Below are positions 1 through 13,345 of a stretch of DNA of 64,000 nucleotides, in pieces. The notes below the pieces were generated by a model, which ran no database searches, was not told the DNA's origin, and saw nothing but the letters and a program-made list of their open reading frames with translations. The DNA is from Adiantum capillus-veneris (Eukaryota > Streptophyta > Polypodiopsida > Polypodiales > Pteridaceae), in NCBI GenBank assembly GCA_014529385.2, contig CM043968.1, forward strand, positions 6,847,148 through 6,911,147, read 5' to 3'. Made by a program: the position numbers and the translations under genes. Each line of letters begins with the position of its first letter. The stretch's first letter is position 1.

Positions 1-579
1 AGGCATGGTGATGAGCCTTCTTCAGGTGCAATAGTTAATGCTGTAGCCTTCGGAAGGCCAACACAATGCCAATATCCAACTCTTCATTTGCTAGCTCTCC
101 ATGCTTGCTCCATCAACCTTCCTATCCTCAAGAGTCAGGTCATCTAGCTCTGACTCTAGGGCTAACTCTGAGACCTTCGATAACATCATGTGAGAGAAGG
201 TAAAAATCTTGAAGCAACAATGAGAAGGGAATGGAGAATTGGACATTGTGAACAACCTGGACGACCTCTATTAGAGGTGTTGGAGGGAGGATTATCCTTT
301 GTCATCAACAACTGACTTGGTGAGCCTCCTCTCTATTGAGAGTTGCAAATTATAGCGTCCCATGAGGTGAATGCTACATGCAAAGGTGAGGCTGGTGGAT
401 GCATTGAGCTAACACTTGAAGATAGTGAGGTTGATGTAGTAGGTTGAATGATGAGTAGGCAAAGGGTGCAAAGTCATGAGATGAGCAAATGAAGAGAGGG
501 AGTGCGGTTGTGAGGAGGTGAGCAACCATGGCTAGGGGGACGAAATTACAGGGTAGAAGTTGGCGCGAAATCATATTGT

Positions 580-585
<6 letters not shown>
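1..585. other. no recognisable feature
   Basis: No coding region, RNA gene or repeat that I can identify lies here. Reading frames are short and show no familiar motif. Confidence 0.5.

Positions 586-651
<66 letters not shown>
586..651. repeat. (GA)n microsatellite
   Basis: Uninterrupted GA dinucleotide run of about 33 units. The Ser-Leu-Ser-Leu frames it creates on the minus strand are not genes. Confidence 0.95.
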
Positions 652-654
<3 letters not shown>

Positions 655-962
655 TGGGTGTCCAATGGCCTGACATGCACAACAGAGAGTAATGCTCGAA
701 AACAAGTTTTCCCCAGAAACTTGGTAGACCTACATATGAGAATTAGTATAGGTAAATTGACTAAATTTCTCTAAATTTTGTAGGTTTCCTCATTTCCTCA
801 CATGCAAATTTAGATTTGAGAGGTCAATCTCAGAATTTGCAGATGGAATCACACTAAACCCAATGCTAAAGGTGGTGCCGCTGTACTAGGTGGGAGGAAT
901 TTTGGGGGCCCTTGGCCACTTGGCGACGACAGCTGCATCTCTGTCCCCTACAGCCCCGACAA

Positions 963-1947
<985 letters not shown>

Positions 1948-1982
<35 letters not shown>

Positions 1983-2038
1983 GCAAAAAAATAGGATTTT
2001 GTTTTGCCTTGACCTGCATTTTCTAAGTTTGATTCTGG

Positions 2039-2084
<46 letters not shown>
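1948..2084. repeat. (CA)n and (GA)n microsatellites
   Basis: A CA run (about 1,948-1,978) and a GA run (about 2,040-2,084) are separated by some 60 unique bases. Confidence 0.95.
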
Positions 2085-2087
<3 letters not shown>

Positions 2088-2869
2088 TCCATTTGATTAA
2101 TGCGTCTGCTCTGCGCATGCATCACGACAAAACACCTTGCACTCAAAAAATATCCCTATCTCGCTTTGCCATTGCGCTGACACATGAGAGCTCTCTTTCT
2201 CCCCCCTCTCTTTGTCTTGAACGGGTCCTTCCTATCCTCAAAAGCTTGAAAGAATCTAGGGAGATTCGCACTAGTTAGAAAATTGGCACGACGTACTAGT
2301 TGGTTTGATTCCACTCTTCAAGCTTGAATAGGCACTTAGATTCAATCCTTTCCGCATCGAGAGAAAGTTTGAAAAGGGTGATATTTCCGAATCAAATCCC
2401 TTTTGATTTCGTTCTTCAAGCTTGAGTAGGTACATCCTTTCCACATCAACATCAAGAGAAATCCTTTCCAAATCAAATGCCTTGCACATTGAATTGTCCA
2501 TATTAACCACCTAGGCCTTACTTTTACAAAAAAATGATTTCTAGCGGTGGTAGCATATCAGAAAAGCAGGCTTACGGGTCAAAACACCTCCAAAGTTATT
2601 TGCAAAGGATTGTGGTTATTTATGCACGTGCGTGCATGCGCACACGTGCATTTTGCACACACTCGCTCGCTCGCTTGCTCATCGAGGTATAGATCTTTGG
2701 GAGATGTTGTTGCCTCTCCACAAGTCTTTCTTTGACACCCTCTCGTACAAGTGATACTGCGAACTTGGTGCAGCTTGTTTCTCTCTCTGAGGACGTTGAG
2801 TGCCATGTGGGTTGCAAGCTACACTACCTGAGGTTGGCCGGAGCGAAGAGGAAGTGACATGTGTCTGAG

Positions 2870-2918
2870 GGAGGGGGGCAAAAAACCTCCCTCGGGCCCC
2901 CATTATATGTAGTATAGA
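2870..2918 (-). mobile_element. Helitron-type 5' terminus, minus strand (candidate)
   Basis: Read on the minus strand from 2,918 leftwards the sequence begins TCTATACTACATATAATG, immediately preceded by A. Plant Helitrons typically start TCTATACTA... and insert between A and T. The 3' terminus, which would lie at a lower coordinate, was not found with confidence. A weak + strand candidate for another element's 3' end (small hairpin followed by CTAGT) sits at 2,252-2,275. Confidence 0.45.
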
Positions 2919-3411
2919 TGAGAGTGTGGCAGACCAAAACTGTGACGGCTCTTATAGTACAAGTAACTAGATCAAAGAATGCTATAGCAAAGGGGCAAGC
3001 CCTCTTTCTATGGGACACCCGTGACCCAAGGGCCAAGGTATGTCTGTGGAGGAGGAAACAATTGTCAATGTTCTTTGTTTATTCCACATTTGTACATAGA
3101 CCTAAAGCAACAATTTGTCCCTACTTTCTCCACCCTTATATTTGTGTGCACATGGCACTTTATATGTGATTGCGTGACTTTTATGCCACTATAAGGACAA
3201 GTAGGCCTGTCGTGAGTGGTTGGACTTGTTGTACTAATTTAGTACATTTAAGTTGTAATGTACACAAAGGAAATGCTTTGCAGTGAGTGAGGTTTTTTTT
3301 GGCTTTTTAAAAGAAACCTTAGTGTTGTGTTGAGTTAGGGAGACTCCTTTCATTTCACATGTTGACATGATGGAGACTTACCTTTCATTTCACATCTCAC
3401 ATGTCCTTATT
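2919..3411. other. non-coding, no clear feature
   Basis: No gene, RNA or named element recognised. A stretch at 3,345-3,400 repeats CCTTTCATTTCACAT twice. Confidence 0.4.
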
Positions 3412-3544
3412 GTTTTGGAATGCTAAAGTGAAGCTTCACCTTGCATAAATTTAGTAAATTTTACAGACACTTTTTTTGCATTCTATTGTTTTAGAATGCT
3501 AAAGTGAAGCTTCACTTTGCATAATTCTAATAAATTCTATACAT

Positions 3545-3563
<19 letters not shown>
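3412..3563. repeat. 76-bp tandem duplication around GAAGCTTC
   Basis: Two diverged copies with a 76-bp period (starting 3,412 and 3,488) share GTTTT(G/A)GAATGCTAAAG followed by the palindrome GAAGCTTC. A (CA)n/(TA)n run follows at about 3,541-3,582. Confidence 0.7.
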
Positions 3564-3587
<24 letters not shown>

Positions 3588-4020
3588 TAATTCTTTTTAT
3601 TTTACCTTTTATTTCAAAATTTCACATGGCTTTACATTTTTTGCATTTTATAGCTTGATTCCAGTCAGTGTTAACGTTTGAAAAAGTTTCTTTTATTAAG
3701 CGGTTGCTGATCGAATTTCTTTCTCACAAAGAAGAAAATCAGAAATACTAGCAAAAATTTTGAGATTTGCAAAATTTTTGGACGACTTTGTCACATATTT
3801 CATCGGTTTTTCTTTCGTTTACCATGGTTTGTAGTTAGCTAGTCTCGATTGTCAATCGGCTCAAGACTAAGCTAAGGCAATCCTTTCCCAAATACTGATA
3901 CTAGTTTAATTCAACCTAACAATTTTATCACTTTCTTATTGTTTTTGAAAGCCGTCGTGACCCTTTCACTTGTTTGTTTTTTTGAGTGACAAAGCATAGT
4001 CACAATTGTGAGTGAAGATC

Positions 4021-4455
4021 TATACTATATATAATTGAGCTTGAAATTTTGAAGGAAAGAGAGGGTATCCATGTGGCACTGTCTCCTTCATTTCAAGAAT
4101 TTACTTTAAGAAATATTTGGTTTGAAATGTAAAAGTGAAGGGTAAATAAGAGATCATTTGGTTTGAAATGTAAAAGCGAAGCGTAAGTAGCAGGTACACT
4201 GATGGTAGAAAATGAAAAGATTTAGTTTTGACTTCTTCTGTCAAAAAATCACAATACTTAGTACTATATATTTTTATATTATTTAAAGTCTTTAGCAAGG
4301 CCATGGAGTTTCACTCCAGCTTTCAATTTTGAAAGGTGATTACTTTTGTTTTTGTAAAGGGTGGCTCTACTTCGCAGCTTGGGAAAATAACGAACAACGA
4401 GCTATGTCACACGTCGATAAGTTGGTCCGCCTCGAATATGCGTGTGCATGTGTAC

Positions 4456-4526
<71 letters not shown>

Positions 4527-4604
4527 AGAGAGAGAGAGATGTGGCACATCGCAGGTCTGAGAGAGAAGTTTTTATTTTCTACGGCACTATCCTGTGTGTC
4601 ACAG

Positions 4605-4701
<97 letters not shown>

Positions 4702-5607
4702 CCAATCCCATTTAGTCCTGCTGAGGAGTGTGTATGTCTATTTCTGTTCGAAAGAGAGAGAGAGTGCCATTGATTGGCCTTGGTGCTTGACAAAGAATAC
4801 TCCCCTCCCCCCCCCCCCCCCCCCCCCCCCCCCCCGCCTTAAATTCGATCATGAACACAACCCGCCATTTACTTCATGTATAACTTCTCAAATGTTGCCG
4901 CGATAGGCCTCATATAGTCTCCTCTATCAACACCCCTGGTTGCCAATGCTGATCCGCCACGAGCCCCACACCCTTATACAACCTCAATCCTCTGCTCGTC
5001 GTGACGCCAAGACTCTGATCCAATACATGTCCCACTCGCCACAAGTGCTTGCTGAGCCACCTACTCCTCTAGCATTGCCTGTCCGCCATCCTTGATCCCA
5101 ACGAGCTCCATTTTTGCCTAGCTGCGACCCTCCACACCACGAGAGAGAGAGAGAGAGGGAGTCCCACATTCGTCTCCACACTTTCTTTGTCTTTTTTCGG
5201 CCAGTTAGCGGATGCTACAATGTTGAGAGCTCCACGTGACCATCTAGGTTTTTTAGCTTTTCCAAGTTTTCACATCTCAAAGTCCTAACATAGGCAAGAA
5301 AAAAGGGGTTCTGCAAAGGGGACAAGTGGCATTGCTTGCTGCAATAGTGCTCACGGCAATGGTCGTGCAAGGCGGGTCTTCCATTCAATGTTTGGGAAAA
5401 ATGTGTCTCAGTTTAATATCATGCCGTTTTCAATTTCAAAAATGCCGATTGAGGGCAAGGGGAAAAGGAGAAATCCTACCCCAAAATAGAGAAAAATAGT
5501 ATAAAAATCTGTAAAATAAACCTAATTTTTTAAATTTTCTCTTGGAAAATTAAAGGAAAGGAATTTTGTACGTTTGAAAAAATGATTTTTCCAAAACAGT
5601 GACTAAA
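4021..5607 (+). repeat. tandem segmental duplication A, copy 1
   Basis: This ~1.59-kb unit is repeated directly at 5,608. Both copies start with TATACTATATATAA, continue through the same sequence at 4,296/5,840, a (GT)n-(GA)n pair at 4,456-4,540, a second pair at 4,610-4,699, a poly-C run, and the segment at 5,220-5,560 that also occurs at 6,862 and 8,541. The copies differ by many substitutions and by microsatellite length, so the event is not recent. Confidence 0.85.
4807..4835. repeat. poly-C run (29 nt)
   Basis: Uninterrupted run of C, absent from the equivalent place in copy 2 (about 6,432), so it arose after the duplication or is an assembly/sequencing artefact. Confidence 0.9.
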
Positions 5608-6010
5608 ATTATACTATATATAAATGAGTTTAAAATTTTCAAGGAAAGAGAGGGCATTCATCCTTCATTTCAAGAACTTACTTCAAGAAACATTTGGTTT
5701 GAAATGTAAAATGTAAAAGTGAAGGGTAGGTAGCAAATACATGATGGTAGAAAATGAAAAGACTTAGTTTTGACTTCTTTCTGTCAAAAATTCAAAATAC
5801 TTAGTACTATAAATATTTTTATATCATTTTAATTCTTTAGCAAGGCCATGGAGTTTCACTCCTGCCTTCAATTTTGAAGGGTGATTACTTTTGTTTTTGT
5901 AAAGGGTGGCTCTACTTCGCAGCTTGGGAAAATAACGAGCAACGAGTTGTGTCACACGTCGATAAGTTGGTCCACCTCGAATGTGCATGTGCGTGTACGT
6001 GTATGCGCAC

Positions 6011-6105
<95 letters not shown>

Positions 6106-6169
6106 GGCACATCGTAGGTCTGAGAGAGAGATTATGTTTCATTTTCTATGGCACTATCGTGTGTGTCGT

Positions 6170-6222
<53 letters not shown>

Positions 6223-6243
6223 GTCTTCATTATTTATTGTAGC

Positions 6244-6332
<89 letters not shown>

Positions 6333-6745
6333 AATCCCATTTAGTCCTGCTGAGGAGTGTGTATGTCTATTTCTATTCGAAAGAGAGAGAGAGAGTACCA
6401 TTGATTGGCCTTGGTGCTTGACAAAGAATGCTCCCCCTCGCCTCGCCTTAAACTCGATCATGAACACAACCCTCTATTTACTTCATGTATAACTTCTCGA
6501 ATGTTGCCGCGATAGGCCTCATATAGTATCCTCTATCAACACCCCTGGTTGCCAACGCTGATCCGCCACGAGCCCCACACCCTTATAAAACCTCAATCCT
6601 CTGCTTGTGCCGGGACGCCAAGACTCTGGATCCAATACATGTCCCACTTGCCACAAGCGCTTGCTGAGCCACCTACTCCTCTACTGTTGCCTGTCTACCA
6701 CCCTTGATCCCGACAAGCTCCATTTTTGCCTAGTTGCAACCCTCC

Positions 6746-6813
<68 letters not shown>

Positions 6814-7245
6814 CCACATTCGTCTCCACACTTTCTTCGTCTTTTTTCAGCCAGTCAGTGGATGCTACAATGTTGAGAGCTCCAACGTGACCATCTAGGC
6901 TTTTTAGCTTTCCCAAGTTTTCACATCTTGAACTCCTGACATAGGCAAGAAAAAAGGGGTTCCGCAAAGGGGACAGGTGGCATTGCTTGCTGCAACAGTG
7001 CTCACGGCAACGATTGTGCAAGGTGGGTCTTCCATTCAATGTTTGGGAAAAATGTGTCTCAACTTAATATCATGCCGTTTTCAATTTCAAAAATCTCGGT
7101 TGAGGGCAAGGGGAAAAGGAGAATTCCCGCCCCAAAATAGAGAAAATAGTGTAAAAACCTGCAAAATAAACCTAATTTTCTAAATTTTCTCTTGGAAAAT
7201 TAAAGGAAAGCAAGTTTGTACGTTTGAAAAAATGATTTTTCCAAA
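5608..7245 (+). repeat. tandem segmental duplication A, copy 2
   Basis: Direct repeat of 4,021-5,607. Microsatellites: (GT)n/(GA)n at 6,012-6,101, (GA)n at 6,176-6,221, (GT)n/(GA)n at 6,246-6,330 and (GA)n at 6,751-6,811. The last is very short in copy 1 (5,141-5,156), an example of post-duplication expansion. Its right part (from 6,862) is also the start of duplication B. Confidence 0.85.
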
Positions 7246-7746
7246 ACACTGAAGTGATTGCATTGGAGGATGATCATTACCAGTCGAGGGTATTGGCCTT
7301 GGTCTTGGAGTTAGCAATCGTTTGCTCATTTGGATCCTCCTTGGTGTTACATACCTAATGTGGCCTCCCCCTAGAAATGATGACTCCGGTCTCTTATTGT
7401 AGGGCTGCCTCCATTGTGACTCTCTCCATGTCATTTTGCTTACATTTAGAGCCTGATCACTTTGGAATGGTTAAATAGCCTTCCAGCTTTGTTTGCAAGT
7501 TAAGAAAATTGGTGGCTTTTCGAAGATAAATGCTTGATTTGATTGAGTGATGAGATAGATTTTGAGCAGGTTCTTGCTAACCGAGAGGGCCTCAAATGTC
7601 GACCATGTGAAAGGCTATGCCCGTTTCGAGGCTCTTAACCACCACAATTAGATAGGTAGAGGCTCGTGATTGAGCAGAAAGTAGGCTCGCTGGTGCACAC
7701 GACCAAGCTCTTCGCCTCTCACATGCTTCATTTTAATACTACAAAC

Positions 7747-7810
<64 letters not shown>

Positions 7811-8216
7811 ATCCTTAAAGGTCAGATTGACCTATGGGACCAAGTACAACATGGAACATGCTCAAAGACTATGGATATAAGGGTGGCCACTAACAAGTTG
7901 AATCCATGACGTGGCTAGGAGAGAAAGGTATGTGGGCCATGGTATGGGCTAAAATGTGGGTAAAGCAAGTTTGATGTGATGAAAAGCTGAGCACTCATGT
8001 AGGGTATGATGATCGCACTCTCAAATTGTTAAGGGATATAATTCGCATACAAAAAGAGACTCTCCTCCATGTAGTGCCTCAATGCTCTGTCTCACATTTA
8101 AGGGAGTGGGGGCTAAGCCAATTGGCTGCTATGGTATAAAATATGGGTAAGGGCAACCATGTGAATGGTTGAATACATTTTGCTCTATCAAAGAAGAACA
8201 TGCATGTGTGTATGTT

Positions 8217-8279
<63 letters not shown>

Positions 8280-8540
8280 ATTTTGCAGCACGCCCTTTCT
8301 TTTAGCATGATGCCCAAAACTCTTGCAAAGAGAAATGATTGAGTGAACTTTCATTGCATTCACATTTTAAGGTGCCAATGGTGCCCAAATGTACACAAAA
8401 AACAATATGCGACTTATATTACTAACATGCTTATGGTTAATTGCAAGAGACCTCAACATCCATGTGACGAGTCTTGGTAGATGCAAGTGTCCATGCTTGC
8501 TAGATTGAGTGAATCCAGCCTTTTAATTTTGAAATTTACC
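6862..8540 (+). repeat. tandem segmental duplication B, copy 1
   Basis: A 1.68-kb unit starting ATGCTACAATGTTGAGAGC and ending GAAATTTACC, directly adjacent to copy 2. It contains (GA)n at 7,748-7,808 and (GT)n at 8,217-8,275. The two copies are almost identical outside the microsatellites, so this duplication is younger than duplication A. No gene is recognised in it. Confidence 0.92.
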
Positions 8541-9425
8541 ATGCTACAATGTTGAGAGCTCCAACGTGACCATTTAGGCTTTTTAGCTTTCCCAAGTTTT
8601 CACATCTTGAACTCCTGACATAGGCAAGAAAAAAGGGGTTCTGCAAAGGGGACAGGTGGCATTGCTTGCTGCAACAGTGCTCACGGCAACGGTTGTGCAA
8701 GGTGGGTCTTCCATTCAATGTTTGGGAAACATGTGTCTCAGCTTAATATCATGCCGTTTTCAATTTCAAAAATCCCGGTTGAGGGCAAGGGGAAAAGGAG
8801 AATTCCCGCCCCAAAATGGAGAAAATAGTGTAAAAACCTGCAAAATAAACCTAATTTTCTCTTGGAAAATTAAAGGAAAGCAAGTTTGTACGTTTGAAAA
8901 AATGATTTTTCCAGAACACTGAAGTGATTGAATTGGAGGATGATCATTACCAGTCGAGGGTATTGACCTTGGTCTTGGAGTTAGCAATCGTTTTCTCATT
9001 TGGATCCTCCTTGGTGTTACATACCTAATGTGGCCTCCCCCTAGAAATGATGACTCCGGTCTCTTATTGTAGGGCTGCCTCCATTGTGACTCTCTCCATG
9101 TCATTTTGCTTACATTTAAAGCCTGGTCACTTTGGAATGGCTAAATAGCCTTCTAGCTTTGTTTGCAAGTTAAGAAAATTGGTGGCCTTTCGAAGATAAA
9201 TGCTTGATTTGATTGAGTGATGAGATAGATTTTGAGCAGATTCTTGCTAACCGAGAGGGCCTCAAAAGTCGACCATGTGAAAGGCTATGCCCATTTCGAG
9301 GCTCTTAACCACCACAATTAGATAGGTAGAGAGAAAAGAGTTGGCTCGTGATCGAGCAGAAAGTAAGCTCGCTGGTGCACACGACCAGGCTCTTCGCCTC
9401 TCACATGCTTCATTTTAATACTACA

Positions 9426-9502
<77 letters not shown>

Positions 9503-9908
9503 ATCCTTAAAGGTCAGATTGACCTATGGGACCAAGTACAACATGGAACATGCTCAAAGACTATGGATATAAGGGTGGCCACTGACAAGTTGAATCCATG
9601 AGGTGGCTAGGAGAGAAAGGTATGTAGGCCATGGTATGGGCTAAAATGTGGGTAAAGCAAGTTTGATGTGATGAAAAGCTAAGCACTCATGTAGGGTATG
9701 ATGATCGCACTTTCAAATTGTTAAGGGATATAATTCGCATACAAAAAGAGACTCTCCTCCATGTAGTGCCTCAATGCTCTGTCTCACATTTAAGGGAGTG
9801 GGGGCTAAGCCAATTGGTTGCTATGGTATAAAATATGGGTAAGGGCAACCATGTGAATGGTTGAATACATTCTGCTCTATCAAACAAGAACATGCGTGTG
9901 TGTATGTT

Positions 9909-9969
<61 letters not shown>

Positions 9970-10229
9970 ATTTTGCAGCACGCCCTTTCTTTTAGCATGA
10001 TGCCCAAAACTCTTGCAAAGAGAAATGATTGAGTGAACTTTCATTGCATTCACATTTTAAGGTGCCAATGGTGCCCAAATGTACACAAAAAACAATATGC
10101 GACTCATTACTAACATGCTTATGGTTAATTGCAAGAGACCTCAACATCCATGTGACGAGTCTTGGTAGATGCAAGTGTACATGCTTGCTAGATTGAGTGA
10201 ATCCAGCCTATAAATTTTGAAATTTACCC
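8541..10229 (+). repeat. tandem segmental duplication B, copy 2
   Basis: Direct, near-identical repeat of 6,862-8,540, with its (GA)n at 9,429-9,500 and (GT)n at 9,912-9,965. It ends at GAAATTTACC (10,229), exactly as copy 1 ends at 8,540, which fixes the duplication boundary. Confidence 0.92.
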
Positions 10230-10817
10230 GCATATAGAGACAAAGTTGCTATAGCTATGCAATCACCCCCAGGTCACACACCCATCATGAATACTACCTT
10301 TGAGAAGCAAACGACACACTACTCACCAAATCAGTTGTGCATACCAATGGCAAAGTTTCTTCTATTACTATGTTGTGTAATGTTGGCATGTTGGGTCATG
10401 GCTGGTACATGCATCCTAAGTGCCAACAAATTGCAGTTGATGACTTAGTTGATTGTGATGCCCCAAATGCAAGACCAAAACTACACGAGAGAAGCATGGG
10501 AGAGTTGCTATCATGACCAATGCATTGATTGGTAAGGATGGCGAGAGGGGATGCTAATGTATCTAAAGAATTCGTCGTTCAATGCAAACACTATATCCAA
10601 AGAAGGATACTAGCTCTTTATTAGTCTATTTAGAGGGCCACTACCACTCACCAGGGTTCCATATCAATTGTGTGAGGGGGATGTCTCTAGCCTAATCGCA
10701 AATTTGTTGCCTCCTTAGAGAGAAACATAGGATGTTAAGACAAGACATCATGCAAAGGGAGCCCATTACTTAACTCATTCCCAAGGGACCTCAAATTGAC
10801 CTGATAATTCTTGACTC
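10230..10817. other. non-coding, no clear feature
   Basis: No gene or named element recognised. The short frame at 10,257-10,448 has a hydrophobic middle but nothing else in its favour. Confidence 0.4.

Positions 10818-10877
<60 letters not shown>
10818..10877. repeat. (CA)n microsatellite
   Basis: About 30 units of CA, followed by a G-rich stretch (10,889-10,903). Confidence 0.95.
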
Positions 10878-10879
<2 letters not shown>

Positions 10880-11599
10880 TAGAGAGAAGGGGGGGTAGGG
10901 GACAGGGACAAACTTGTCATGATTAGGAGAAGTATGTTGGAGCTTGGCATGACCAACTGGAAAGAGATTTGTCCTTGGTCAATCCACAAGAATATTAATG
11001 TGGAGAGTAGCTACAATTTATTAGTTGTTCGATCTTACACTCGAAAAGGTAGACATAGTGTTGAACCAAAAGATAGATTTTTGCTTAGTTGATGTGAATG
11101 TGGAGGGCACTTAGACCTTGTGTGTTGTCATACATTGTCATTTAGAAAGTAGTTATAGTGGTGGTTGATGTACAAGTGTATTAAAGAGCTATAAAAGCTC
11201 ACATGGGAATCATAGGCCTTTGCCCACATTTGCCCTCCCTATGAAGGGAAAGGGAACAATGGTTGCTTAAACTGACTCACATGTAGCCGCAGCAACGCGC
11301 GGGCCACATACTAGTATTCTATTAACTCAACAAAGAATGCACAAAGAACCTCAACCACTAAACCACTACACGTGCCTTGAAGGGACAACCTTTCCCAAAA
11401 GGGGTTTTACAATTCATAAGCAAGAGACCCTTATTTTTGGCCAAGAAGGCCATAGGGAAGTAGTAGAGAAAAACGTGCAATTCTTTCATCATCAAATGGT
11501 CACCCTCACATTAACTTTTCTAGGTGACATTTCAAGACATTTCATGCCTTACTATATTCATTTGAATATTTTCATTATGAAAATGAGCATGTGTGTGTG

Positions 11600-11605
11600 T
11601 ACACG

Positions 11606-11661
<56 letters not shown>

Positions 11662-11690
11662 TGTCTCTCTCTCTCTAATCTCTCTCCATT
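11600..11690. repeat. (CT)n microsatellite
   Basis: CT run from about 11,610 to 11,676, briefly interrupted by TTGTGTC. Confidence 0.95.
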
Positions 11691-11905
11691 AAAGTGTTCA
11701 AGAAATATCATTTTTTCAGACATATAAAACTCTTTTTCTTGAATTTGCTAAGAGGAATTTTTAAATTTTTGATTTATTTTTCAGGTTTTTATATTATTTT
11801 TCTCTATTTTGGGGCAAAAATTCTCCTTTTCCCCTTACTCTCAATTGACATTTTTGAAATTGAAAACGGCACAATATTAAGCTGAGACACATTTTTCATG
11901 AACAC
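11690..11905 (-). repeat. inverted copy of a duplication-A/B segment
   Basis: The reverse complement matches the segment found directly at 5,390-5,600, 7,040-7,250 and 8,720-8,925: AATGTGTCTCAGCTTAATAT, a GCCGTTTTCAATTTCAAAAA block, GGGGAAAAGGAGAAT and the GAAAAAATGAT tail follow in the same order. It is more diverged than the direct copies and lies outside the putative Helitron 3' end, so it is an independent, older insertion of the family. Confidence 0.75.
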
Positions 11906-12680
11906 AAGGTCCATTAACATGTCAAATGTGTTCTAATAATCATTTATTAGAGGAAAAAATGATGCCTTCTTGAGGCCATCGTGAAGTATTCACCTTGTTT
12001 CTTACCCAATAGCTCTTGTTGTAGACTGGCGGTTCGTTCTCCCCTAGAGGACATAGCCCAAGTAACCGATGCAACTTTATGTATGCTTCCATCCTTCAAC
12101 TTGCATAGCTAACCCTACTCTTGATCCAAAAAAGTAAATTTAAGCTTTTACCCTCCACAATTTGATAAGTAGAGTTAACCAATTCGGTTCATAGATTCTC
12201 TTTTTATAAGTTTCTATACTTTGTGGAAGAGAAAAAATTCCTACCAATTCCAAGCTTCCCAATCGAGTTTTGTCCCAATGGTAGGCATTGGGCTACCATA
12301 CAACACTTTTGAGACTGTACTGATCAATACATTTTTATTCAAATCCAAACTATGTTTGTTGCGATTAGGGTCTAACTAATCACTCATTTCTTGAGACCTT
12401 GTCACCTTCATTTACAATATTCTCCGTTAAGATTACATAATTGATGGCTTTAATATACACCTGATGTAGATTAACCTATGTACTTTTGAAATCACATAGA
12501 AAAAATCAAAATAGGGAATTTAAAGTACCATTTTTTTTATTGTCCCCATCAGAGCACAACCTTGGATAGATTGACTCCTAAAAATTCCATTCTCTATCTC
12601 ACCACCTCATTGTAGATCTTTCTTTGAAATTACATAATTATCATACTATCTACTTCCTATTAATGTCAAATTTAGTGTCA
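11906..12680. other. non-coding, no clear feature
   Basis: AT-rich sequence with no gene, RNA or repeat that I can support. Confidence 0.4.
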
Positions 12681-12684
12681 AAGA

Positions 12685-13345
12685 GTGTCGTGCCACAACA
12701 CGAGGAGGTCTGCATTCCACAACCTCTCACTACCTCGCGTTGTGGCGCAACAACTATTTTTTTGTGCACTACGGGTATACACACGATCTCTTCACAATTT
12801 TGTGTTGTGCGAAAATGCAAGAATGTGTTGTGTATGTGAGAGAGGTAAATTTTGCACTATAACACAAATAGTGCATGAGGCTACTAGTCACATTCCATAT
12901 CATGTTGTGGTGCAACATATTTTTTCACGCCACAACATGATATGGAGGTGCAACTACAATCGGCTTGCCTCCATATCGCGTTGTGGTGCGACACTTGAAA
13001 AGCCAATCGCACTTGCACCTCCATATCACGTTGTGATGTGATACTTTAGTGTCACACCACAATGCAATATGGAGGTATGTCCATTGTAGTCACCCCCCAT
13101 ATCATATTGTAGCACGACATAAACCTATGCATCATGCCACAACACAATATCGAGGCACATAGATCATAGTCACATCTCCATATCGTGTAGTGGAGTGGCA
13201 AAGATAAATGCCATGCCACAATGCGATATGCAGATGTGACTAGAAGTCTCTTGCACTATTTGTGTTGTGGCGTGACAAAGGTAAATGTCGTTTCACAACA
13301 TGAGATGGTAGGTGCGATTTGTGAAGTCCGCCCCATATCGCACTG
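12685..13345. repeat. array of decaying hairpin units
   Basis: The motif CCATATCgcgTTGTGGtGcGACA and its reverse complement alternate at least ten times (for example near 12,900/12,925, 12,971, 13,020/13,050, 13,089/13,135, 13,171/13,210, 13,262/13,290 and 13,331). Several facing pairs form imperfect stem-loops with about 20-bp arms. The copies differ mainly at CG/TG/CA positions, as expected for methylated cytosines decaying to T. No gene is associated. Confidence 0.75.

Larger units (their letters stand above)
4019..11315 (+). mobile_element. composite non-autonomous Helitron (putative)
   Basis: The left end reads A|TCTATACTATATATAA at 4,019. The right end at 11,287-11,315 has a short GC hairpin (CCGC...GCGG) followed, eight bases later, by CTAGT, the plant Helitron CTRRT terminus. 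No RepHel coding region is visible, so the unit would be non-autonomous. A second, diverged 5'-like end at 5,608 lies inside, suggesting head-to-tail copies or nesting. The base after CTAGT is A, not the expected T, and I cannot show that these two ends belong to one insertion; they may come from different elements. Confidence 0.45.

Noticed and set aside
2252-2275. Helitron 3' end (small hairpin plus CTAGT, followed by T) paired with 1,158
   Set aside because: The stem is only 5 bp and the proposed 5' end lacks TC; too weak to list as an element.
10348-10448. Short frame with signal-peptide-like start (MAKFLLLLCCVM)
   Set aside because: Only 33 codons, no further support, surrounded by repeat DNA.
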